DNA from: Chitinivorax sp. B
GTDB taxonomy: Bacteria > Pseudomonadota > Gammaproteobacteria > Burkholderiales > SCOH01
DNA length: 42,380 bases
Direction: 5' to 3'
NCBI RefSeq assembly: GCF_005503445.1
Contig: NZ_SCOH01000011.1
Span: forward strand, 98,085 to 140,464
Each line of letters starts with the position of its first letter. Within the stretch, counting starts at the first letter, position 1. The notes beneath the pieces were generated by a model. The model did no database searches. It saw only the letters and a program-made list of their open reading frames with translations, and had not been told where the DNA came from. The position numbers were made by a program, and so were the translations under genes. Of this stretch, positions 35,898 through 42,380 are shown in pieces.

Positions 35898-36395
35898 TTA
35901 TTCTTGCGGTTTCGGTGCAGCAGTCAACGCCTGCATCAGTGTCGGGTCGGCCAGCAGCTTGGAAATCAGCTCTTCCGCACCGGTCTTGCCATCCATGTAA
36001 GTCAGCAAGTTTGACAACTGACTGCGGGCCTCCAGCAACTTGTTCAGCGAATCCACCTTGCGGGCAATGGCGGCTGGGGTAAAGTCATCCATGCTTTCGA
36101 AAGTGATGTCAACGGCCAGGTTTCCTTCACCCGTCAGAGTATTGGGCACCTGAATGGCCACTCGAGGCTTCATTGACTTGAGACGCTCGTCGAAGTTGTC
36201 GACATCGATCTCCAGAAACTTGCGATCCGCCACGGGAGCAAGTGGCTCAACCGGCTTACCGGACAAATCTGCCAGCACACCCATGACAAAGGGCAACTGA
36301 ACCTTTTTCTCGGACCCGTACACTTCCACATCGTATTCAATCTGAACACGCGGGGCACGGTTACGAGCAATGAATTTCTGACTACTTTCTGCCAC
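35898..36395 (-). CDS. tssB: T6SS sheath small subunit TssB (VipA)
   Basis: The small sheath subunit, 165 residues from the GTG at 36395: AESSQKFIARNRAPRVQIEY, then VQLPFVMGVLADLSG and KFLEIDVDNFDERLKSMKPR, all typical. The start is decided by a perfect AGGAGG eight bases before the GTG; the frame stays open further upstream to 36515 but the family begins here. The C-terminal helix (RSQLSNLLTYMDGKTGAEEL) that ClpV and TagJ contact is present. It is separated from tssA by 219 bp, so tssB may have its own promoter. Confidence 0.96.
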   Translation of the reverse strand: MAESSQKFIARNRAPRVQIEYDVEVYGSEKKVQLPFVMGVLADLSGKPVEPLAPVADRKFLEIDVDNFDERLKSMKPRVAIQVPNTLTGEGNLAVDITFESMDDFTPAAIARKVDSLNKLLEARSQLSNLLTYMDGKTGAEELISKLLADPTLMQALTAAPKPQE

Positions 36396-36614
36396 GGTAA
36401 TCCTCCTAGGCTCTGTTGATTTACATTTCACAGTCGCGCCGAGCCGTGGGCTGCAGCTGGGCTGGACTTGGCGTGGCATTGCGCTACAACGGCACACGGC
36501 GATGGACCGATGCAACGGGGCAATCTGTCAACCAATCCCGCCTTACTTGACCTCAGTCGGCCGACGGCGAAAAATCTGACACTCAACTCAATCAATTTTG
36601 GTCAAAAAACCAAA

Positions 36615-37664
36615 TCAAGACTGATTCTGGGTACCGCTTACCTGACGCACCTGGTTCATCCCATCGGGTGCCAGATCCTGCATGATTTCAAGAAAACTCA
36701 TGGTTGCCAGCCGCTGTGCGCGTTGCAGCAACAACGGCACCGGACTGGATGGTTCATGCCTCGAGTAGTAATCACACAACTTTTCCAGCACCTTCAGGAC
36801 ATCATCCCGATTGCGGACCTCGCCAACGATGCCTTGCGGCGGTGAAACCACAGTCATCTGGGTTAGCGATTCACTCATATCGGACATCAATATCGCAGGG
36901 TCGGCTTTAACCGTAACAGCCAGGTTGACTGCACGGTTGGCCACAAAGTTCAGTGCTCGACGGATCATTTTCCCTAACGGGGACAGATCCAGCGATTGTG
37001 CAGCCCCGACCCGGCTTGTCAGTATCGACTCCAACTGCACGACATCCCCCTGAATCTGCAATAACGCCTGATGTAGTTTGGCCACCACCTCCGGTCCGAC
37101 ATCATCAAACGCGGCTTCGACCACGCCGATAGCAGGTTTGTCAGCCCCTTCAGCGACTTCCAGCTCCCCGGTGACAATATCGATATCACGCAGTGAAAAG
37201 CGACCATGCACACGGGAACTGATCAATGGGATATCACGCAAATCTCGCAGGAAGGTTTCCCCATCGACCAATGAGGCCAAGGTGTTTACTCGTAGCATCG
37301 GATCATTGTCATCATCCGGATCCAATTGCGGATGGACGGAGTCCCAGCGGGTCTCCAGCCAAGCTGCCAATAAGTGAACTCCGTCAGCAAAGCCCAGATA
37401 ACCATGCAGATTGAGCAAGGCTCGACCCAGATGGACGGCGACACGTAAATCACGACATCGGCCAAGCAAATCAAGGGAAAGCTGTTTGACTATTTTCCAG
37501 TCAGGTGGCTCTGCAGGGGTAATCGTATTGCCATACTGAACCTCTGGCTTGCCTTGTGAGGCTTGTTCCAGTTCGATAAATGCCGGGTCGTATTCCAGAT
37601 TGTCGCCACTTGGGGCATCGGGTGAAATATCGGCAAGAAATGACTCAAGATCAATCACACTCAT
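36615..37664 (-). CDS. tssA: T6SS assembly protein TssA (ImpA N-terminal domain)
   Basis: TssA organises baseplate and tail assembly. The 349-residue protein carries the ImpA_N region: PDAPSGDNLEYDPAFIELEQ (15-34), DWKIVKQLSLDLLGRCRDL (55-73), DGVHLLAAWLETRWDSVHP. The C-terminal end shows RNRDDVLKVLEKLCDYYSRHEPSSP, the region conserved in short-form TssA. It is the first gene of the right block, divergent from the receptor kinase gene. GGAAG lies ahead of the ATG. Confidence 0.95.
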   Translation of the reverse strand: MSVIDLESFLADISPDAPSGDNLEYDPAFIELEQASQGKPEVQYGNTITPAEPPDWKIVKQLSLDLLGRCRDLRVAVHLGRALLNLHGYLGFADGVHLLAAWLETRWDSVHPQLDPDDDNDPMLRVNTLASLVDGETFLRDLRDIPLISSRVHGRFSLRDIDIVTGELEVAEGADKPAIGVVEAAFDDVGPEVVAKLHQALLQIQGDVVQLESILTSRVGAAQSLDLSPLGKMIRRALNFVANRAVNLAVTVKADPAILMSDMSESLTQMTVVSPPQGIVGEVRNRDDVLKVLEKLCDYYSRHEPSSPVPLLLQRAQRLATMSFLEIMQDLAPDGMNQVRQVSGTQNQS

Positions 37665-38243
37665 GCTTGCGTCTTCCCATCATTTTCCGTTTTGTATTGT
37701 TTTTTGAATAAACGGTTCATCGCATCGCACTTGCACCCATCCCCTATCAACGAGGAATTTGAAATCACGTTCGTGCGAGCGTAAGCCGCAAGCTCGTTAA
37801 TATTTGGTCATCGTGATAAATCAGGGCGTCTGCACTGGCAAGGCGTTGGGCATTACCATCGCAATAGCCGATAATACGAGCACGCAAACGGTTTTTAACG
37901 AGATATGGATTGCAACTGCAGAGCGGTCGCGAAACGGCCTGCAAGCCAGCAACCGAAGTTCATGATAGATGCCGACACCAGCATCTTGCAAGAACATGTA
38001 TGCATCTGGATATGACAAACATACATTCACAAAGTCAAATATATAACCATAAAGAATCTGATTCTCAGTTTGGGACAATGAGTTATCAACAGCTGAACAA
38101 TAGTCAGCTATTGGACTATTGCGTATGGACATTGACACTCTTCGGTGTCATCACGTAGAAATACACGGATATGTCATATTTTGGATGGAATCAATTCTTA
38201 CATTCGAATAAGAACAATCTCTCTCTTTGCAGACACTGCTCAA
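37665..38243. promoter_or_regulatory. Divergent tssA / receptor-kinase intergenic region
   Basis: A 579-bp AT-rich gap between divergent genes. It contains a 6-bp inverted repeat TGACAC/GTGTCA at 38133-38150. No gene was recognised. It should hold the tssA-operon promoter and the kinase promoter; the frame of the kinase stays open upstream to 38145, but the protein family signal begins at 38244. Confidence 0.45.
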
Positions 38244-40910
38244 ATGAAAATCTGTCCAGCTTGCCAACTGACATACGAAAATGCTGACTTTTGCCCCGTC
38301 GATGGTGCTGCGCTGATCGAGCGTAACCAGACCGATAGCTGGCTGGGACAGATCATCAAGGATAGTTATCGCCTTGAGCAGATCATCTCTTCGGGGCCAA
38401 TGAGTGTGGTCTACTTGGCACGTCAACTTGCGCTGGACAGATTGATTGTCGTCAAGATGCTACGCCCAGGCAACGCTGATGTAGATGGCATGCAGCTATT
38501 CTTTCGAGAAGCACGCATTGCCAGTCAATTGAACCACCCAAATGTCATCCAGATTCTGGATTTCGGCGGCCTACCAGACGGTGCTGCATTTCTGGCCATC
38601 GAATATCTGCATGGCGAAACACTCAGCCAAATCGTAGAACAGCGAGGCGGCCTGACCCTGGAAAATATTGTCTGGGTCATGGAACAAACGTGTGCAGGCT
38701 TGTCGGCAATGCACCAGCAACAAATCGTTCATCGCGACATCAAACCTAGCAATATCATGGTTGCCCGGATTTCTGGCGACAGTACCGTAGTCAAATTGCT
38801 GGATTTTGGTATCAGCAAACCATTGCACGAACAAGACCTTGGCTTCACCCGATCCGGAGCCGTCATGGGGACGCCCGGTTATCTGGCCCCGGAACAGATT
38901 AATGGCGCTTCCCACATTGACCAGCGCGCAGACATCTATGCTTTGGGCGCAGTTCTCTTTTTCCTGATTACTGGTCAACGCCCATATGAGGGTGAAAGTG
39001 GGCAGCAGATCATGGCCAATCAACTGGCGGGCTCCCCAACACCACTTGCCAGCATCCCCGTGCCCGACTTTCGTAATCTCGCCCTAGAGCCCGTTATTCG
39101 CAAAGCCATGCTACTGGTACCGGAACAACGGTTTGCCGATACTCAAAGCTTGATGGAACAGCTACGTACAGCAGCCAATGCCACCAAGCTGGCCCACATG
39201 CCCAGCCAGAGCGCAATTGAAACCTTCAGTCAGTACCAGTTTGTATTTTCTGGTGAGCTGTTCCCCGACACGGACGTAGCGGAGGCACAAACCAGATTGC
39301 GCCAACAGTTTAGTCTAACCAAGGACCAGAGTGATGCGTTGTTCAGTGGCAAGCGATTGGTCATCAAGAAAGAAATCGACTTGGCTACCGCACAACGTTA
39401 TGAGCAGTTATTCAACGAAGCAGGGGCTGTTGGCCATATTGAAGAAATGAGTGATGCGACACGCATCGTTCCTACGCGCTCGAGAGACGACATGTCATTG
39501 AGCCAGCCGATCACGTTACCCAAGTCCGTACTGCCCATGTCAGGGCAGGCCACTGGTTCCAACAGTATGCACCCATCACGACCAACCGGAACCCATTCAC
39601 GGACACCAGCGGTGATTGTTGTAACAGGTCAGCCAGTTAAAGCAACGCAAAGCAACCGTCGCGTCTGGCCCTATGTATTGCTTTTTCTGATTACGATTAC
39701 CGCTGGCAGCCTAGCAATTCCTGCAGTGCGATATCGAGCAACCGATTGGATTACGCATCTGCAGGGTATTCCTCATCCACGCGGCATTACGCGCGATCAG
39801 ATCATTCTGGGCATGAGCGCACCATTCAGCGGCCCTGCTCGTGAACTAGGCCGTACACTGGAACTGGGCATCAAGACACGTCTTAAGGAAATCAACGATA
39901 ACGGCGGCATCAATGGCCGGGATGTGGTGCTACGGAGCTTGAATGACAGCTATGAGCCCGCTCAGGCAAAAATAAATGTTGGCAAGCTGCTGGCACCCGA
40001 TGGTGCGTTTGCATTAATCGGCAATGTCGGCACACCAACCACCTCCGCAGTGCTACCACTTGTTCTGCAACAGAAGACACTGTTGTTCGGCCCCTTATCC
40101 GGTAGCGACCAGTTCAGACAAGATCCAGCTGATCGGTATGTATTCAACTACCGTGCAAGTTATGGGGAAGAAACCGAAGCAATCGTCAAATACTTCGTAC
40201 AAGAACGGAACATTGCACCAAACCGTATTGCGGCCTTCATTCAGAATGACGACTTCGGCAGGGATGGCCTTGATGGCATTATCGATGCGCTGCGTAGCTT
40301 CAATATCAAGCATACAGACCTACGAATTGCCAGTTACGAACGTAACAGTACGCAATTTGATGACGCAATTGGGCACATGCTGCCTTACATCAACGACATT
40401 GAAGGTATCGTCATTGTTGGCACCTACCTTGCCAGTGCCCGTTTTACTGCTGCAATGCGTAAGGCAGGTTTCAAAGGTACCATCGCCAATGTTTCGTTCG
40501 TAGATAGTGCCGCCCTTGCCGAAGAATTTAAAGCCATAGGTGGACAATACGGTGAAGGCGTCATTATTTCCCAGGTCGTCCCAATGCCTAATTCCTTTGC
40601 TGACGGTGTATTACGCTATCGCAATGCACTTCAAAAATATTATCCCTCCGAATCCCCCAGCCATGTATCGCTAGAAGGCTACGTGGCCACATCCATTCTT
40701 TGCGAAGCCTTGCAACAGGCAGGTCGTAAGTTGGATACAGAAGAGGTAATCGGCGAATTGGAAAAGATCAAAGGCTTAGATATTGGCATTGGTACAACGC
40801 TATCATTCAGCCCGTCAGACCATCAAGGCAGTCATCGTATTTGGGGTACCATGCTCAATCGAGATGGCAGCCTCACAGCGGTCAAGTTGACGCACAATGA
40901 ACACATCTGA
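38244..40910 (+). CDS. Receptor Ser/Thr kinase: zinc ribbon, kinase, membrane span, LivK-like sensor
   Basis: An 888-residue protein with an unusual architecture. Residues 1-22 form a CPxC...FCPxxG zinc ribbon; 41-315 is a Hanks kinase with Lys71, HRDIKPSN (163-170), DFGIS (187-191) and GTPGYLAPEQ (209-218), but its glycine loop is degenerate (SSGPMS). A small domain (about 331-402; FSGELFPDTD, LFSGKRLVIKKEIDL) follows. One span (475-493) leads to an extracytoplasmic type-1 periplasmic-binding domain (about 517-880; SAPFSGPARELGRTLELGI, GIVIV-type folds), related to branched-chain amino acid receptors. It therefore could link an extracellular small molecule to T6SS phosphorylation. The ribosome site before 38244 is weak. 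The ligand is unknown. Confidence 0.92.
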   Translation: MKICPACQLTYENADFCPVDGAALIERNQTDSWLGQIIKDSYRLEQIISSGPMSVVYLARQLALDRLIVVKMLRPGNADVDGMQLFFREARIASQLNHPNVIQILDFGGLPDGAAFLAIEYLHGETLSQIVEQRGGLTLENIVWVMEQTCAGLSAMHQQQIVHRDIKPSNIMVARISGDSTVVKLLDFGISKPLHEQDLGFTRSGAVMGTPGYLAPEQINGASHIDQRADIYALGAVLFFLITGQRPYEGESGQQIMANQLAGSPTPLASIPVPDFRNLALEPVIRKAMLLVPEQRFADTQSLMEQLRTAANATKLAHMPSQSAIETFSQYQFVFSGELFPDTDVAEAQTRLRQQFSLTKDQSDALFSGKRLVIKKEIDLATAQRYEQLFNEAGAVGHIEEMSDATRIVPTRSRDDMSLSQPITLPKSVLPMSGQATGSNSMHPSRPTGTHSRTPAVIVVTGQPVKATQSNRRVWPYVLLFLITITAGSLAIPAVRYRATDWITHLQGIPHPRGITRDQIILGMSAPFSGPARELGRTLELGIKTRLKEINDNGGINGRDVVLRSLNDSYEPAQAKINVGKLLAPDGAFALIGNVGTPTTSAVLPLVLQQKTLLFGPLSGSDQFRQDPADRYVFNYRASYGEETEAIVKYFVQERNIAPNRIAAFIQNDDFGRDGLDGIIDALRSFNIKHTDLRIASYERNSTQFDDAIGHMLPYINDIEGIVIVGTYLASARFTAAMRKAGFKGTIANVSFVDSAALAEEFKAIGGQYGEGVIISQVVPMPNSFADGVLRYRNALQKYYPSESPSHVSLEGYVATSILCEALQQAGRKLDTEEVIGELEKIKGLDIGIGTTLSFSPSDHQGSHRIWGTMLNRDGSLTAVKLTHNEHI

Positions 40911-41006
40911 ATATGCATTGCGCACGGCATCAGCCGGAACCCTAGCGGCACAAGTGACTCCAATCCAAAACGATACCAATGACACGTCATTGCATAGGCA
41001 TTCGAG

Positions 41007-41363
41007 ATGAAAACCATCACCACAATTCTACTTTCACTTGTATCAGTCACCGGCCTGGCACAAACACCCACCACCATCCCAATGTGGATCAGCCAACGCA
41101 TCCAACAGTTTGAATCTGCGCCAATAACCAATCCACCACGTTCGATTTGGCAGTACCGTTATCAGGGTAAAATAGTCTATTACTTCCCTCCCCAATGTTG
41201 CGACCAATTCAGCGAGCTATATGATCAACAGGGCACTCGAATTTGTGCGCCAGATGGCGGTATTACCGGCGTAGGGGATGGTGAATGCCCTGACTTTCGC
41301 AACAGTCGAAGTCAGGAAAAACGGATCTGGAAAGATACACGCTCAGAAAGTCCACCCAAATAG
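41007..41363 (+). CDS. Small secreted DUF6970-like protein
   Basis: A 118-residue protein with a signal peptide (MKTITTILLSLVSVTGLAQ) and a compact domain with VYYFPPQCCDQFSELYD (57-73), APDGGITGVGDGECPDF, a cysteine pattern resembling DUF6970. Function is unknown; a periplasmic or secreted location is likely. AGG lies nine bases before the ATG. It follows the receptor kinase by 96 bp on the same strand and may or may not share its transcript. Confidence 0.75.
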   Translation: MKTITTILLSLVSVTGLAQTPTTIPMWISQRIQQFESAPITNPPRSIWQYRYQGKIVYYFPPQCCDQFSELYDQQGTRICAPDGGITGVGDGECPDFRNSRSQEKRIWKDTRSESPPK

Positions 41364-41388
41364 AAACTTATACATGGCCCGTTACATG

Positions 41389-41410
41389 GTGTGATTGAGA
41401 CCTATCACAC
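41389..41410. repeat. Inverted repeat before the GNAT gene
   Basis: GTGTGAT-N8-ATCACAC is a perfect 7-bp inverted repeat followed by TTTGC and a pyrimidine-rich tract. It may be a weak terminator for the upstream gene or an operator. The spacing (TGTGA-N10-TCACA) does not fit a CRP site. Confidence 0.4.
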
Positions 41411-41468
41411 TTTGCAATCTTTCTTGCCCGTAGAAAATCATGCCCCTCAGGGTAATTAAGGAGATACA

Positions 41469-41990
41469 TTGAGCTCGGCTTTTATCATTCGCAAACTCGT
41501 TACCAGTGATATCAATGCACTGTTACTACTGTATGAAAATGTCTACAAGACAACGAACAGCATGGTAAAAAGTTGGATTGAACAATGCCCGGACCAGGAA
41601 ACGTTTTGCGCTGAACTCCGGACTCTGATCAATAATCCGGATGGCCTATTTCTTGCCGCCGCTACCGAAACACAGCTACTTGGCTATATCTCCATTCAAC
41701 CTCGCTCCCCTGCTCGTCTACGCCACACCGCAGATCTCAGCATGGGATTACATGCTAACGCACGCGGGAAAGGGGTTGGCAGGCAACTTCTGCAGTTTGC
41801 ACTTAATCAAGCCACCCACCACTCATCATTAGAAATAATCTACTTGATGGTACGCGCAGATAATACTTCCGCCATTAAGCTCTATCAAACTAACGGTTTC
41901 AAAATCATCACTACACTTGAAAAGGATACAAAAGTGGGCGATCAGTACTTTGACGGAGTTCTCATGTCCTACTGGCTTACCAAATATTAA
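41469..41990 (+). CDS. GNAT-family N-acetyltransferase
   Basis: A 173-residue acetyltransferase using acetyl-CoA; substrate unknown. Motif A is clear (LHANARGKGVGRQLLQFAL, residues 94-112) and the C-terminal motif B (NTSAIKLYQTNGF, about 131-143) is present. The start is a TTG at 41469: AAGGAG at 41457-41462 sits six bases before it, and the GNAT fold begins FIIRKL right after. The nearest in-frame ATG is too far inside the domain. Confidence 0.9.
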   Translation: MSSAFIIRKLVTSDINALLLLYENVYKTTNSMVKSWIEQCPDQETFCAELRTLINNPDGLFLAAATETQLLGYISIQPRSPARLRHTADLSMGLHANARGKGVGRQLLQFALNQATHHSSLEIIYLMVRADNTSAIKLYQTNGFKIITTLEKDTKVGDQYFDGVLMSYWLTKY

Positions 41991-42302
41991 ACCCCGTATG
42001 ATTTCATGACCTTAGAGCAAGACAGCCCGGGGCACTCTACAGATCATGCTTTCATGGTCTGGATAGATTTTTTGCCGCGCAAGACTTACTGGTTATCCCG
42101 AGTTCAACAGATTGGCTACTGCAGTTGGTCATACACCTTCAGCGCATGATTCGCTGGCAGGGTTTGTGTCAAGCGTTCGATGAGAGTGGCACGGCGATGC
42201 CGATCCTTGCTGGCCCCATGCCTCCTTAGTCCGGAGGCAACGTTTGCAGCTTTCGAAGAGGTGTTTTTGAGTGGATTTTGTTTTGACTGGTTGTAGAAGA
42301 GT
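41991..42302. other. Intergenic region with an open frame of unclear meaning
   Basis: About 310 bp between the GNAT gene and the rRNA terminator. One plus frame (42002-42229) is open for 75 codons without a good start or ribosome site, reading like ordinary protein (DLLVIPSSTDWLLQLVIHLQ). It may be a gene remnant or chance. Nothing else was recognised. Confidence 0.4.
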
Positions 42303-42335
42303 AAACGCCCTTAGGTTTGAGCTAAGGGCGTTTTT
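42303..42335 (-). terminator. rRNA-operon terminator hairpin
   Basis: AAACGCCCTTA / TAAGGGCGTTT forms a perfect 11-bp stem with a 9-base loop directly beyond the 5S rRNA 3' end. The run of T follows on the plus strand and a shorter one on the minus strand, so it can terminate the rRNA operon and shield it from plus-strand readthrough. Confidence 0.85.
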
Positions 42336-42341
42336 AGAGGG

Positions 42342-42380
42342 GTCTGGCGGTGACCTACTTTCCCACGGGCAATCCGCAGT
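42342..42380 (-). rRNA. rrf: 5S ribosomal RNA, 3' end (partial)
   Basis: The minus strand reads GGATTGCCCGTGGGAAAGTA then GGTCACCGCCAGACC, the conserved 3' end of proteobacterial 5S rRNA. About 39 of roughly 115 bases are inside the window. The rest of the rRNA operon lies to the right. Confidence 0.93.

Noticed and set aside
36466-36485. Sigma-54-like promoter (TGGC...TTGC) before tssB
   Set aside because: The spacing between the GG and GC elements is one base short and the TGGCAC part is imperfect, so it is not a convincing site.
41389-41410. CRP-like site TGTGA...TCACA
   Set aside because: The half-sites are separated by 10 bases, not the 6 needed for CRP.
1-42380. CRISPR arrays, tRNA genes and intact insertion sequences
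   Set aside because: No regularly spaced direct repeats, no tRNA cloverleaf and no transposase gene were seen on either strand.

Overview
The window is a chromosomal segment of a Gram-negative proteobacterium, most likely a betaproteobacterium. The supporting signs are the divergent ppsA/ppsR pair, a proteobacterial 5S rRNA end, moderate GC and a complete-looking type VI secretion system (T6SS). The genus cannot be fixed from sequence alone; a relative of the Neisseriales/Chitinibacteraceae is a guess.

Layout. Positions 1-4775 are housekeeping: the 5' part of ppsA (minus), its regulator ppsR (plus) and a large dCache-HAMP-PAS-PAS-GGDEF diguanylate cyclase (minus). From 5217 to about 40910 the window is one T6SS locus. 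The left block is a PP2C phosphatase (tagG/pppA type, plus) convergent with tagH-tssK-tssL-tssM-tagF (minus). Next come an unrecognised gene (15021-15671, plus) and a DUF4280 PAAR-like gene followed by vgrG (minus). A plus-strand operon follows, encoding a FecR-like periplasmic protein, a membrane DUF3365 c-type heme sensor with HAMP, and a soluble Ser/Thr kinase. A cargo island (22453-26020) has two convergent YopT/C58-like cysteine peptidase genes and two unrecognised genes. The right block (minus) is tssA-tssB-tssC-hcp-tagJ-tssE-tssF-tssG, then clpV. A second kinase gene (38244-40910) diverges from tssA and fuses a zinc ribbon, a kinase, one membrane span and a LivK-like ligand-binding domain. 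The right end has a small DUF6970-like secreted protein, a GNAT acetyltransferase, a terminator hairpin and the 3' end of a minus-strand 5S rRNA.

How it works together. Gene order in both structural blocks matches the H1-T6SS of Pseudomonas aeruginosa (tssA-B-C-hcp-tagJ-tssE-F-G-clpV; fha-(tssJ)-tssK-L-M-tagF-pppA), a system controlled by threonine phosphorylation: a kinase phosphorylates the FHA protein, PppA reverses this, and TagF represses. Here the usual PpkA and TagQRST sensors are replaced by two unusual kinase modules, one apparently reading a heme/redox or envelope signal and one an extracellular small molecule. The lipoprotein gene tssJ, expected between tagH and tssK, is not in the window. 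I infer that this locus is a post-translationally gated antibacterial or anti-eukaryotic T6SS carrying cysteine-protease candidates as cargo. The sensory wiring and the cargo island are its most novel parts.
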